A stretch of 64,000 bases of DNA from positions 3,410,001 through 3,474,000 of the forward strand of contig OZ220484.1 in NCBI GenBank assembly GCA_965116165.1, in the 5' to 3' direction. A program made the position numbers and the translations under genes. Under the pieces are notes generated by a model, which was given only the letters and a program-made list of their open reading frames with translations, did not search any database and had not been told where the DNA came from. The DNA comes from Azophilus sp965116165. GTDB lineage: Bacteria > Pseudomonadota > Gammaproteobacteria > Pseudomonadales > Azotimanducaceae. Positions 42,871 through 52,176 of the stretch are shown here, piece by piece (positions within the stretch are counted from its first letter, which is position 1; every line of letters starts with the position of its first letter).

Positions 42871-44056
42871 GGCGGTCGTGGCCCGGAGGCACTTGGAATC
42901 CGCGGGGGTCCATGACGCTGGGGGCGGGAGGTCTCCGGGACCGGGGATATCGCGGGGCCTCTCGCGCCGACGGCTGGTTGGCGCAATGCTCGGGGCTTCC
43001 GTTGGGTGCGCACCCGGCCACGCCACCCCCACTTTGACATCCACATTCCTGAGCGCGGCCCGTGATGCCGACGGCAACCATTGGTTGGCGGGTTTCAACA
43101 AGGCGGGCACCGTCGGCCCGCGGATTGGGTTGCCGCAACGTGGTCACGACCCTGTCATTGCGCCGAATCTCGAACTTGCCGTGGTCCCGGCCCGTCGACC
43201 GGGAACCTGGGCCGCGGTGATGGATCTCCGGGAAGGATGCCTGGTGGACTGGCTGCGGGCCCCGCCGGGCAGGCACTTCTGCGGGCACGGTGTTTTTTCG
43301 CCGGCCGGCCGGCGTCTCTATACCACCGAAATCGACTTCGAGCGAGGACGGGGGGTGGTGGTCTGCCGTTCGGCGCGCACCCTCGAGGTGCTGGGTGAAT
43401 TCGACAGTGGCGGTATCGGGCCGCATGAACTCAAGTGGGTCGGCCGGAACACGCTTGCCGTTGCCAACGGCGGCATTCTTACCCACCCTTCGCAGCCGCG
43501 CCGCAAACTCAACATTGACAGCATGCGTCCCAACCTGACCCTGCTCAATGCCGTTGATGGTGAACTCATCGTCCGGGTCGCCCCCCCGCATAGCCGGGCC
43601 AGCGTTCGTCATATGGATGTGGCCGCGAACGGTGATGTGGCGCTGGCGCTCCAGTATGAGGGAGCGCCGACCGATGATGTTCCCCTGGTGTATGTCTTCC
43701 GCCGCGCGGCAGGTGAACTGGAACCCTTGCCGGTGCCCCTCGCGGTACAACGCCGGATACGCCAGTACACCGCGAGCATCTGCGTTGATCGGCGCACCAA
43801 CTGTGCCCTGGTGACCTGTCCGCGCGGCCACTTGGTCACATTCTGGGACATCGGGGGCATTGGTTATCTGGGCCACCGCCGCGTTCGCGACACCGGCGGT
43901 GTTGCCCTGGACGCCGACTCGCGGGAATTTGTCGTCACCAACGGCGGTGGTTCCGTCTTCCGGTTCGATACTGGATCTTTGGAGTTGCGACGGGATGCCA
44001 CCCGGCGTTTTCCGGGGCTGCGCTGGGACAATCACCTGGCGGCCTATCCACTTTGA
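42857..44056 (+). CDS. DUF1513 beta-propeller-like protein with Tat-type signal
   Basis: 399-residue exported protein. The N terminus holds SRRRLVGAMLGASVGC, combining a twin-arginine motif with a possible lipobox. The body has repeated blade-like segments (HGVFSPAGRRLYTTEIDFER, GPHELKWVGRNTLAVANGGI and RASVRHMDVAANGDVALALQ) typical of DUF1513. Members cluster with imelysin and DUF1111 genes in proteobacterial iron-regulated loci; biochemical function is unknown. The start overlaps the imelysin stop by 14 bp, implying coupling. It ends the locus. Confidence 0.85.
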   Translation: MTVTEAVVARRHLESAGVHDAGGGRSPGPGISRGLSRRRLVGAMLGASVGCAPGHATPTLTSTFLSAARDADGNHWLAGFNKAGTVGPRIGLPQRGHDPVIAPNLELAVVPARRPGTWAAVMDLREGCLVDWLRAPPGRHFCGHGVFSPAGRRLYTTEIDFERGRGVVVCRSARTLEVLGEFDSGGIGPHELKWVGRNTLAVANGGILTHPSQPRRKLNIDSMRPNLTLLNAVDGELIVRVAPPHSRASVRHMDVAANGDVALALQYEGAPTDDVPLVYVFRRAAGELEPLPVPLAVQRRIRQYTASICVDRRTNCALVTCPRGHLVTFWDIGGIGYLGHRRVRDTGGVALDADSREFVVTNGGGSVFRFDTGSLELRRDATRRFPGLRWDNHLAAYPL

Positions 44057-44263
44057 CCGCCGTTCATCCACTCTACAGCGATCTTTTCGTGGCGCACCCG
44101 CGCAAGCTCGTAGCTCGCCTGCATCGGACATTGCCCAGTGTCCGGCGTTGTCGTGGCCGGCGTGATTGCTGGTTTCACACCGCTGTGGGCTCGGGATAGA
44201 GAATTGGCTCCGTCGGGTAGTTGGATGCTTGCCTGCGCAACCCAAGGGCCGATTGGACCTTCC

Positions 44264-45709
44264 CTAACGCCGCAGGGCGGCGACAAGCAGTTCGTTTGTT
44301 TGTTTGGGATCCGCCTTGCCCCTCGTCGCCCGCATCACCTGCCCGACGAAAAATCCGAGCAGCCTCTCTTTGCCGGCCCGAAACTGTTCGGCCTGCGCCG
44401 GATGCGCGGCGACTATCCCATCGATCAGGGCTTCGAGCTCGGCGCTGTCGCTGATTTGCCGCAATCCCCGTTTGTCGATGATTGCATCGACCTCGCCCTC
44501 GCCGTGCCAGAGCGCATCGAATAGGGTCTTGGCGGTCTTGCCGGAAAGGGTGCCGTCCTTGATGCGGGCGATCAGAGTTCCGAGGTCGGCGGCGCCCACC
44601 GGTGCCTCGCCGATTGCCAATCCAGCCCGGTTCAGGTTCCTCGCCAACTCGCCGGTCATCCAATTGGCGGCCAATTTGGTATCGCCTCCCGCCGCCGCCA
44701 CCGCTTCGAAATAGTCGGCCACATCGGGGTCGCTGGTGAGCCAGGTGGCATCGTAGTCGCTTAGGGCGAATTGCTCGCGATAGCGTCGATAGCGTGCCGC
44801 CGGCAATTCCGGCATGGCGGCGCGCACCGATTCGATGAAGGCGTCGTCAAATCGGACCGGCAGCAAATCCGGATCCGGGAAATAGCGGTAGTCGTCGGAA
44901 AACTCCTTGCCGCGCATCGGCCGGGTCTCGTCGCGCTCCGGGTCGTAGAGCCGGGTTTCCCGCGCCACGGTGCCGTCGTTTTCCAGCAGATCGGTTTGCC
45001 GGTTTATTTCGTAGCGCACCGCCCTTTCCAAAAAGCGAAAGGAATTCAAATTCTTGATTTCGGTGCGCTCGCCAAGTTTGCTGGCGCCGGCGACACGTAC
45101 CGACACGTTGGCGTCGCAGCGCATACTGCCTTGGGAGAGGTCGCCGTCGCAGATTTTCAGGTAGCGCACCAGGCTGTGCAGCCGTCGGAAAGCGGCGGCG
45201 GCCTGTTCCGGACTTCTCAAATCCGGCTCCGAAACCACTTCGAGCAGCGGTGTGCCGGCCCGGTTCAGGTCGATGCCCGTTTTTCCGGGGAAGGCGTCGT
45301 GCATGGACTTGCCGGCATCCTCTTCGAGGTGAGCCCTGGTAATGCCCAATCGTATTGACCGACCGTCGTCAAGGGGCACCTCGACAGCGCCGCGCCCGAC
45401 GATTGGCCGCGCGAATTGACTAATCTGATAGCCCTTGGGAAGGTCGGGATAAAAATAGTTCTTGCGGTCGAAAAGGGAGAAACGGTTGATCTGGGCCCCG
45501 ATAGCCAGCCCGAACAGGACCGCCATGCGCACCGCCGCTCCATTCAATACCGGCAGGGCGCCCGGTAGGGCCAGATCAACCGGACAGGCGTGGCTGTTGG
45601 GTTCGTCGCCGAATACCACGCCGGCCCCGGAGAACATCTTGCTGCGGGTGGCCAACTGCACATGCATCTCCAGGCCGATTACCGCTTCCCAATGACGCTG
45701 AGCGTTCAA
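44264..45709 (-). CDS. gatB: Asp-tRNA(Asn)/Glu-tRNA(Gln) amidotransferase subunit B
   Basis: 481-residue kinase/tRNA-binding subunit that activates mischarged Glu-tRNA or Asp-tRNA for transamidation. It begins WEAVIGLEMHVQLATRSKMF. The zinc and ATP regions include NYFYPDLPKGYQISQF, GKSMHDAFPGKTGIDLNRAG and MRCDANVSVRV. The C terminus is a YqeY-like tail ending in AALRR. It is the third gene of gatC-gatA-gatB but is separated from gatA by 357 bp containing a family B element, so it may need its own promoter. Confidence 0.96.
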   Translation of the reverse strand: MNAQRHWEAVIGLEMHVQLATRSKMFSGAGVVFGDEPNSHACPVDLALPGALPVLNGAAVRMAVLFGLAIGAQINRFSLFDRKNYFYPDLPKGYQISQFARPIVGRGAVEVPLDDGRSIRLGITRAHLEEDAGKSMHDAFPGKTGIDLNRAGTPLLEVVSEPDLRSPEQAAAAFRRLHSLVRYLKICDGDLSQGSMRCDANVSVRVAGASKLGERTEIKNLNSFRFLERAVRYEINRQTDLLENDGTVARETRLYDPERDETRPMRGKEFSDDYRYFPDPDLLPVRFDDAFIESVRAAMPELPAARYRRYREQFALSDYDATWLTSDPDVADYFEAVAAAGGDTKLAANWMTGELARNLNRAGLAIGEAPVGAADLGTLIARIKDGTLSGKTAKTLFDALWHGEGEVDAIIDKRGLRQISDSAELEALIDGIVAAHPAQAEQFRAGKERLLGFFVGQVMRATRGKADPKQTNELLVAALRR

Positions 45710-46066
45710 TGTCCCGCCTCATTTGTAGTGTGTTTGCCGGTACAGGTCGGCACCAACGCTCGATGGTTGCCAACCCGAGAGGCCCGGGTGCCGCCGTGTC
45801 GGAAACCCTGTCGCATCATGCGGAGAGAGCTTGTTGGCGAGGCTCTGCATTGCGGCGGGCTGCCGCTCCGTCGCAGGCCCAGCGCACAAACCGACAACGC
45901 CGCTTGAAATCGGCGGGGGAGCGCCGCCGACATACCCGTCGTGCCGCCTCGACGAACAAGGGAATGTCTGATCAAACCTCTGGTCACAGCGTGTAAATCA
46001 ATTAAAATCAATACTATAAGAATGGTCCGATATCGCTCTATCGACTTGTTCAGACCTTCCCCAACC
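45710..46066. other. gatB-gatA gap
   Basis: No gene is seen. The gatA-proximal 105 bp are family B copy B3. The remaining ~250 bp are GC-rich with no recognised domain in any frame and no repeat match I could secure. Confidence 0.65.
45958..46062 (-). repeat. Family B element, copy B3
   Basis: About 105 bp, with ends AAGGGAATGTCTGATCAAAC and CGACTTGTTCAGACCTTCCC. It lies 4 bp beyond the gatA stop codon, between gatA and gatB. Confidence 0.87.
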
Positions 46067-47530
46067 TCATGTTGTCGTTTTCGGGCGCCGGCTGTGCCAC
46101 TCCGTCGCGCGCTGATAGGCGGCGCCGGCCTGCATGAGCCGCTCCTCGTCGAAATGCGCCGCGACCAGTTGCGCGCCCACCGGCAATCCGTCGTGGAATC
46201 CGCAGGGCACCGACAGCGCGGGGAGGCCGGCCAGGCTCACGGGTATGGTGAATAAATCCTGGTTGTATATCGCCACCGGGTCATCGACGAAGGCGTTGCG
46301 GGCAAAGGCGGGGCCCGGTGTCACGGGCGCCAGTATCAGATCGACGGATTCGAAGGCGCGCAGAAAATCCTGTTGGATGAGTCGGCGAAGGCGTTGCGCC
46401 TTGACGTAGTAGGCATCGAAATAGCCGACCGACAGGGCGTAGGTGCCGGTGAGAATGCGCCGCTTGACTTCCGCCCCGAACCCTTCGCTGCGTGATCGCT
46501 CGTAGAGGTCTTGCAGCGACCGCGGGTCGTCGCATCGATGGCCGAAACGCACACCGTCATAACGCGACAGGTTGGTGGAAGCCTCGGCACCGGCGACGAC
46601 ATAATAGGCGGCCACCGCCGCATCGGAGTGCGGCAGGGAAATCTCGCGACATCGGCACCCGAGTTTTTCCAGGGTTGTGCGCACGCCGTCGACAAGGTGT
46701 GCCCCCCCGGCCATGCGCTCGAAGAATTGTTTCGCCAAACCGATGGTCGGTGGCCTGTCCAATTCGCCCACGCCGCGCTCGGGTACGCCTTGAAGCCAGG
46801 CATCCGGGCGATCGCTTGATGTCGAGTCCCGGGGGTCGAAGCCGGCCATGTACGCGAAACACAGCGCCACATCCTCGACGCTGCCGCCCAGGGCGCCACC
46901 CTGATCAAGACTGGATGCGAAGGCGATCATGCCGTAGCGGGAAACGCGGCCATAGGTGGGCTTTAGCCCGGTGACGCCGCAGAAGGCGGCGGGCTGTCGG
47001 ATGGAGCCGCCGGTGTCCGTGCCGGTCGCCAGCGGCGTGATGCCGGCCGCGACGCAGGCCGCCGAACCGCCGGAGGAACCGCCGGGCACGCAATCGTTGC
47101 GCCAGGGATTGGCCGCCGGGCCGAAATAGCTGGTTTCGTTGGAGGAGCCCATGGCGAACTCGTCCATGTTCGTCTTGCCGATGGTGACGGTACCCGCGTC
47201 GATCAGCCGTTGCATGGCGGTGGCGGTATAGGGCGCGATGAAGTCGGCGAGCATGCGCGAGCCGCATGTGGTCCGCCAGCCGTCGATGCAGAAAAGATCC
47301 TTGTGGGCGATGGGAATGCCGGTTAGTGGTGTGGCGGAACCGTTGCGCAGGCGGGCATCGGCGGCCGCGGCCGTGGCGAGTGCCTTGTCTTCGTCGATGG
47401 TGATCAGGCAGTTGAGGGATCTGTTCAACCGGGTCGCACGCTTGAGCGTTGCGCCGACCAATTCGCTGCTCGAGTAGTCGCCTCGTGCCAACTCGGCGGC
47501 GATTTGGCGGATGGGCGAATGGATTGCCAT
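46067..47530 (-). CDS. gatA: Asp-tRNA(Asn)/Glu-tRNA(Gln) amidotransferase subunit A
   Basis: 487-residue amidase-signature enzyme that releases ammonia from glutamine for GatB. The Ser-cisSer-Lys triad is visible: Lys in PIAHKDLFCIDG, the Ser pair in GGSSGGSAACVAAG and GTDTGGSIRQPAAFCG. ATG 47530 (MAIHSPIRQIAAELARGDYS) was selected over longer forms because homology begins here and it lies 4 bp after the gatC stop. Complete gatCAB suggests that at least one of AsnRS or GlnRS is missing or supplemented. Confidence 0.96.
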   Translation of the reverse strand: MAIHSPIRQIAAELARGDYSSSELVGATLKRATRLNRSLNCLITIDEDKALATAAAADARLRNGSATPLTGIPIAHKDLFCIDGWRTTCGSRMLADFIAPYTATAMQRLIDAGTVTIGKTNMDEFAMGSSNETSYFGPAANPWRNDCVPGGSSGGSAACVAAGITPLATGTDTGGSIRQPAAFCGVTGLKPTYGRVSRYGMIAFASSLDQGGALGGSVEDVALCFAYMAGFDPRDSTSSDRPDAWLQGVPERGVGELDRPPTIGLAKQFFERMAGGAHLVDGVRTTLEKLGCRCREISLPHSDAAVAAYYVVAGAEASTNLSRYDGVRFGHRCDDPRSLQDLYERSRSEGFGAEVKRRILTGTYALSVGYFDAYYVKAQRLRRLIQQDFLRAFESVDLILAPVTPGPAFARNAFVDDPVAIYNQDLFTIPVSLAGLPALSVPCGFHDGLPVGAQLVAAHFDEERLMQAGAAYQRATEWHSRRPKTTT

Positions 47531-47534
47531 CGTC

Positions 47535-47813
47535 CTAATCGACCACCCGGGGCACGATATAAAGACCCTTGCGGGTCGCCGGCGCGCCCGCCTGATAGTG
47601 GGCGCGGTCCACCTTTTCGGAGGGTGCGTCGGGCCGTAGCCGCTGCGTGGCCTCAAGTGGGTGGGCGAGCGGCTCCACACCCTCGGTATCGATCGATCGC
47701 ATCCGGTCAACCATGGCGACGATGCGCCGCAGATCGGCCTGTACAGCGGCTCTTTCGTCCTTGTCGAGTCGCAATGCCGCAAGTCGGGCAAGTCGGTCGA
47801 TGTCAATGTTCAA
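47535..47813 (-). CDS. gatC: Asp-tRNA(Asn)/Glu-tRNA(Gln) amidotransferase subunit C
   Basis: 92-residue scaffold that wraps GatA and GatB together. DRLARLAALRLDKDERAAVQ, the central VEPLAHPLEATQRLRPDAPS and the C-terminal GLYIVPRVVD are characteristic. The start is taken as TTG 47813, the first plausible initiation codon before the conserved N terminus (LNIDIDRLARLA); the frame stays open upstream without homology. It is the first gene of the leftward gatCAB unit and diverges from mreB. Confidence 0.92.
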   Translation of the reverse strand: MNIDIDRLARLAALRLDKDERAAVQADLRRIVAMVDRMRSIDTEGVEPLAHPLEATQRLRPDAPSEKVDRAHYQAGAPATRKGLYIVPRVVD

Positions 47814-48224
47814 GTGCGCAACCCCATTTCTCGTTGATGCAATCCGCGACGGTGCCGCGCTGGGGAGCGGGATGGCAGCCCAGGGCAAAAGTCCCACCGC
47901 ACTCGAACGACGATGCATCCCGGCCGCCCGCGTTGCCCGTCGCTCAAATAGCTCCGATATTCTCGCTCCTCGCGCCCCCGGCCGGAGGCTCCAGTGTCGC
48001 CCCTTGACGTATCGCCGGATACGCCGGCGGGGGCCTAAGCCGTGCATCTGGACGCTTGCGGGCGCGCTGATGCGGCATTATCGGTTGGATAGAGCACTGG
48101 GCCCAATGAGAATTACCGGATCGCAGAAGAGTTTACTTGAATCTTGGTTCCTTGTTAGATTGGCATAAGCATGTTTCTCCGGCCCTGCCGGTTCGTTCTC
48201 GGGCTCCACCCCAAGGCGCATTGG
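47814..48224. other. gatC-mreB divergent intergenic region
   Basis: 411 bp without a gene. It holds a one-ended family E copy (E3) at about 48016-48097. Leftward gatC and rightward mreB promoters must lie here; no hexamer pair stands out. Confidence 0.65.
48016..48097 (-). repeat. Family E element, partial (E3)
   Basis: The complement reads GTGCTCTATCCAACCGATAA at the end, then GCGCGCCCGCAAGCGTCCAG and CCCCCGCCGGCGTATCCG. The terminal part matches E1 and the inner part matches E2, linking the three copies. It ends about 127 bp before mreB. Confidence 0.65.
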
Positions 48225-49265
48225 ATGTTTAAGAAATTTCGCGGATTCTTTTCCCGGGACGTTGCGATCGATCTTGGAACCGCAAATACGCTCATTTATG
48301 TCCGAGATCAGGACATCGTACTCGACGAACCGTCCGTGGTCGCCATCCGCAGCGTTGGTAATCAGAAAACGGTGGTTGCCGTCGGTACCGATGCCAAGCG
48401 CATGCTCGGGCGCACCCCCGGCAACATTGAGGCCATTCGCCCGCTCAAGGACGGCGTTATAGCGGATTTCAGGGTGACCGAGCAGATGCTCAAGTACTTT
48501 ATCGGCAAGGTTCATGAAGACTCGTTTGTGCGCCCGAGCCCCAGGGTTCTGGTTTGTGTGCCCTGTCAATCCACCGAGGTGGAGCGCCGCGCCATTCGCG
48601 AGAGCGCCCTTTCCGCGGGCGCCAGGGATGTTCGCCTGATCGAGGAGCCCATGGCCGCCGCCATCGGGGCCGGACTTCCCGTTCAGGACGCCCTGGGCAC
48701 GATGGTTGTGGATATCGGGGGCGGAACGACGGAGATCGCCATTATTTCCCTAAATGGGATTGTCTATTCGGAGACCGTTCGTGTGGGTGGCGACCGCGTG
48801 GATGAGGCGATTGTGAGCTACGTACGGCGTACCCAAAGCAGCTTTATCGGCGAGGCCACCGCGGAAAAGATCAAGCAGGAGATTGGTGCGGCCTGGCCGC
48901 AACAGGAAATGCGCGAGATCGATGTGCGTGGTCGTAATTTGGCGGAAGGCCTGCCGCGCAGCTTCACCCTAAACACCGGCGAAATCGTGGAAGCGATTTC
49001 CGAACCGCTCCAGGCAATGGTGCGGGGGGTCAAGCGGGCGCTCGAAAAATGTCCGCCGGAACTCGCGGCGGATGTTGCCGAGACAGGCATTGTCGTTACC
49101 GGCGGTGGTGCGTTGCTGCGCGATATCGATACGTTGTTTGCCGAGGAAACGGGTCTTCCGGTCGTCATCGCCGAAGATCCGTTGAGCTGTGTGGTGCGGG
49201 GCGGGGGCATGGCGTTGGACTTGATGGACAAGGTCGGCGACGCGGATTTCCTATCGGCCGAGTGA
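48225..49265 (+). CDS. mreB: Rod-shape-determining actin homologue MreB
   Basis: 346-residue bacterial actin forming membrane-associated filaments that guide the elongasome. It begins MFKKFRGFFSRDVAIDLGTA, where the N-terminal hydrophobic/basic patch serves as membrane anchor. Actin phosphate motifs are DLGTANTLIYV and VVDIGGGTTEIAIISL, with the adenosine motif VVTGGGALLRDID. ATG 48225 matches the family N terminus. It starts the mreBCD-rng unit. Confidence 0.98.
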   Translation: MFKKFRGFFSRDVAIDLGTANTLIYVRDQDIVLDEPSVVAIRSVGNQKTVVAVGTDAKRMLGRTPGNIEAIRPLKDGVIADFRVTEQMLKYFIGKVHEDSFVRPSPRVLVCVPCQSTEVERRAIRESALSAGARDVRLIEEPMAAAIGAGLPVQDALGTMVVDIGGGTTEIAIISLNGIVYSETVRVGGDRVDEAIVSYVRRTQSSFIGEATAEKIKQEIGAAWPQQEMREIDVRGRNLAEGLPRSFTLNTGEIVEAISEPLQAMVRGVKRALEKCPPELAADVAETGIVVTGGGALLRDIDTLFAEETGLPVVIAEDPLSCVVRGGGMALDLMDKVGDADFLSAE

Positions 49266-49304
49266 GGCCCGCGATCCGCTGCGCAGGAGGCTGGCATTGA
49301 ACCG

Positions 49305-50141
49305 ATGAAGGCCTTGTTCCAGAGGAAGTCCGGGGCCGGGTATGTGTTGTTTGGAATAGTCGCCGCCTCTTTCGGGCTCATCTACACGGATACCACGACC
49401 CGCCATCTCGATGCCTTGCGCTACGTCATCGGCTCGGTCGTCGGCGTTGGCCAAATTATCGTTGACAGCCCCTATCGACTTTCCGTCTGGTTTGCGGAGG
49501 CCGTTGCGACCCGCGCCAATCTTCTCGCGAGGTTGGACGATCTGCGGGTGCGCAACGTTGAACTCGCCCGGCTTGCGGGCAGCTATGAGGCCCTCAAATC
49601 CGAGAACGGTCGGATGCGGGAACTGCTTGGTAGCCGCGCTCGACTATCCGACGAGGTTTTGGTCGCGGAGTTGATCGGCGTGGTCCCCAACCCGGAAACC
49701 CGACAGGTGATTATCGACAAGGGCGCCAACCGGGGGGTGCGCACCGGCCAGGCCGTCATCGACACCGAAGGTCTATTCGGACAGGTTGTGGAGACGCACC
49801 GCGCCACCGCGCGTGTGCTGCTGATTGCCGATATCGGTCATGCCGTGCCGGTGGAGGTCAATCGCAACGGTCTGCGCGGCATTGCCGCGGGCACCGGACG
49901 CATGGACTTGCTGCAACTCGAGAACGTGCCGGTCACCGCGGACATTCGCGTGGGAGATCTGCTGGTGAGCTCGGGGCTCGGCGGCCGCTTTCCGCGCGGC
50001 TATGCGGTGGGGCGCGTGGCGTCGGTGGTTACCGACCGGAGCCTGGCCCTCATGCGGGTTGGCGTCAAACCCAGTGCAATGCTATCCCGGTCCAGATACC
50101 TGTTGGTGATTTTCGACACGGCTGCCGGGGAGCGGCGGTGA
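49305..50141 (+). CDS. mreC: Rod-shape-determining protein MreC
   Basis: 278-residue bitopic protein with one membrane helix near residues 12-28 (YVLFGIVAASFGLIY), a coiled coil around residues 65-105, and a periplasmic beta domain with VIIDKGANRGVRTGQAVIDT, GLFGQVVETH and LLVSSGLGGRFPRGYAVGRV. It links MreB to PBP2/RodA. It overlaps mreD by 4 bp (GTGA). Confidence 0.96.
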   Translation: MKALFQRKSGAGYVLFGIVAASFGLIYTDTTTRHLDALRYVIGSVVGVGQIIVDSPYRLSVWFAEAVATRANLLARLDDLRVRNVELARLAGSYEALKSENGRMRELLGSRARLSDEVLVAELIGVVPNPETRQVIIDKGANRGVRTGQAVIDTEGLFGQVVETHRATARVLLIADIGHAVPVEVNRNGLRGIAAGTGRMDLLQLENVPVTADIRVGDLLVSSGLGGRFPRGYAVGRVASVVTDRSLALMRVGVKPSAMLSRSRYLLVIFDTAAGERR

Positions 50142-50626
50142 ATTTAATTCGCGGCGGTTGGCTGATCCCGCTGTCACTGATTTTTGCCTTCCTGTTGACC
50201 TTGGTCCGGGCGCCGCTTGCCTGGCCCGATTGGGTTGCGTGGCTGCGCCCCGGCTGGATTGTGCTTGTCGTCTCTTTTTGGGCGATGCACTTCCCGCATC
50301 GTATGGAACTCTTCGGTGCCTGGATTGTTGGGTTCTTTGCGGACGTTGCCTTTGCCCACCCGATTGGCCTGAATGGATTGGTGCTTGTCGTTGTCGTCTA
50401 CGTTATTTGGCGCGGATATCCACGGTTGGCAATGTATTCCATTCCACAACAGGCCCTGGCGGTCTCCGCCCTGGTGCTGTTCAGCGAGGTTGTGCGCTGT
50501 CTCGCGCACGACCCGGCGCACATTTGGACCTTGGTGCCGTTGCTGCCGGCGGCGACGAGCCTGGTTCTTTGGCCCTTTCTGCAACGCGTGTTGATCAAGC
50601 TCGCAAGGCGATACGGGGTCGAATAG
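50138..50626 (+). CDS. mreD: Rod-shape-determining protein MreD
   Basis: 162-residue polytopic membrane protein starting at GTG 50138, overlapping the mreC stop. About five hydrophobic segments are seen, including IPLSLIFAFLLTLVRAPL and GLNGLVLVVVVYVIWRG. MELFGAWIVGFFADVAFAHP is the conserved family motif. maf, often between mreD and rng in relatives, is absent. Confidence 0.94.
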   Translation: MNLIRGGWLIPLSLIFAFLLTLVRAPLAWPDWVAWLRPGWIVLVVSFWAMHFPHRMELFGAWIVGFFADVAFAHPIGLNGLVLVVVVYVIWRGYPRLAMYSIPQQALAVSALVLFSEVVRCLAHDPAHIWTLVPLLPAATSLVLWPFLQRVLIKLARRYGVE

Positions 50627-50644
50627 CCTACAATGGCGCCCACG

Positions 50645-52141
50645 ATGTCCGAAGAGCTACTGATCAATGTCGACGAGTTCGAGACTCGAGCGGCGCTTAT
50701 GAGCGGTGGCGCACTTCAGGAATTGCACATCGCCCGCTCCGGAGACTACAGCCTCACCGGAAATATTTATCTTGGTGTTGTGCAACGCGTGGTGCCGGGC
50801 ATGCAGGCGGCCTTTGTCGATATCGGACTGGAAAAACCCGGTTTCCTGCATGCTCGGGATACCCGCGGCCCGAAATCGGCCGGGGACGCAGCGCACGGCG
50901 ACCATTTTCCCGATATTCGCGATCTCGTCGCGGCGGGGCAAACCACGCTCGTGCAAATCGTCAAGGATCCCATTTCCACCAAGGGCGCGCGCCTCTCAGC
51001 CAGACTAACACTTGCCTCCCGGTATGTGGTGCTGATGCCCTTCAACGGACACATCGGTGTTTCCCAGCGTATCAAGGCGGAGGCGGACCGCGCCCGCTTT
51101 ATCGAGGTCATCGAGGAAATCCGCCAACGCCGCGGAATCGGGATGGGGTTCATCGTGCGCGCGGCAAGCGACGCCGCCGATGCGCAGACCATCGAAGCGG
51201 ACATCGACACGCTGCTGGACAGGTGGGACGGGGTGTTGGAGTGTTGGGCGCAGGTGCAATGCCCCGCCCTGGTGTACGGGGAAATGCCGCTTCAGGCCCG
51301 CCTCATTCGCGATATTTCGAGCCCCCGACTGTCCCGCATCGTTATCGACGACCAACGTGCCCGTCACCGTGTCCAACAATATGTGGACGAACGATTGCCG
51401 GAATTTTCCGGTCGCATCGAGGCGCATGGGGAGGCGAAGCCGCTGTTCGAACACTACGGGGTGGATGCGGAGGTGAGGCGGGCGCTCGAACCCCGGGTAG
51501 AGATGCGGTGCGGCGGCTATCTCATCATTGAGCAAACGGAGGCGATGACCACCATCGATGTCAACACGGGCAGCTATCTGGGTGGCTACAGCCTGGAGGA
51601 AACCGCGTACCGCGCCAACCTTGAGGCGGCCCATACCATTCCTCGGCAACTCAGGCTGCGCAATCTCGGCGGAATCATCGTGGTCGACTTCATCGACATG
51701 CGCGAGGAAGCGCACCGGCGGGATGTGCTGCGCGTTCTTGAGAAGTCCTGCGAGGGAGATTCCACCCGGGTTTGTGTCGAGGGATTCTCGTCGCTCGGCC
51801 TTGTGCAGATGAGCCGCAAGCGCACCCGCGGCAGCCTTGCGCAGCAGGTTTGCGAAACCTGCCGGGTCTGTCATGGAACCGGCTTGATCAAGACCGATGA
51901 AACCACCTGCATCGAGGTGTTTCGGGCCATTCTCGACGATGCCTCTCCGCGGCTCGGCGAAACCCGGGGCGAGTATGTCGTACGAGCGCCCCAGGGGGTG
52001 GTTGACCGTCTGATTGACGAGGACGCGGAACATCTCGCACGGCTTTCCCGCCGCATTGGCCGGGAGATTCGGATTCAGATGGAGCCGAGTTACGGGCCTG
52101 GGGAGTTCGATGTGGTGGTTGTCCGCGACGGCGCCGGTTAG
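50645..52141 (+). CDS. rng: Ribonuclease G
   Basis: 498-residue endoribonuclease of the RNase E/G family, acting in 16S rRNA 5' maturation and mRNA decay. The N terminus MSEELLINVDEFETRAALMS aligns with E. coli RNase G, so ATG 50645 is preferred to ATG 50633. The S1 domain contains GVVQRVVPGMQAAFVDIGLE. Catalytic motifs are TTIDVNTGSYLGG and IIVVDFIDMREEAHR, and the zinc-link motif is CETCRVCHG. It lacks the long C-terminal scaffold of RNase E. It follows mreD by 18 bp. Confidence 0.96.
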   Translation: MSEELLINVDEFETRAALMSGGALQELHIARSGDYSLTGNIYLGVVQRVVPGMQAAFVDIGLEKPGFLHARDTRGPKSAGDAAHGDHFPDIRDLVAAGQTTLVQIVKDPISTKGARLSARLTLASRYVVLMPFNGHIGVSQRIKAEADRARFIEVIEEIRQRRGIGMGFIVRAASDAADAQTIEADIDTLLDRWDGVLECWAQVQCPALVYGEMPLQARLIRDISSPRLSRIVIDDQRARHRVQQYVDERLPEFSGRIEAHGEAKPLFEHYGVDAEVRRALEPRVEMRCGGYLIIEQTEAMTTIDVNTGSYLGGYSLEETAYRANLEAAHTIPRQLRLRNLGGIIVVDFIDMREEAHRRDVLRVLEKSCEGDSTRVCVEGFSSLGLVQMSRKRTRGSLAQQVCETCRVCHGTGLIKTDETTCIEVFRAILDDASPRLGETRGEYVVRAPQGVVDRLIDEDAEHLARLSRRIGREIRIQMEPSYGPGEFDVVVVRDGAG

Positions 52142-52176
52142 CGGCCCGCACGCCACGATTGGCCGAGCAAACCCCG

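Noticed and set aside
45706..46011. Leftward 101-codon frame between gatB and gatA
   Set aside because: It begins inside the family B element, has no family resemblance, and overlaps the gatB start.
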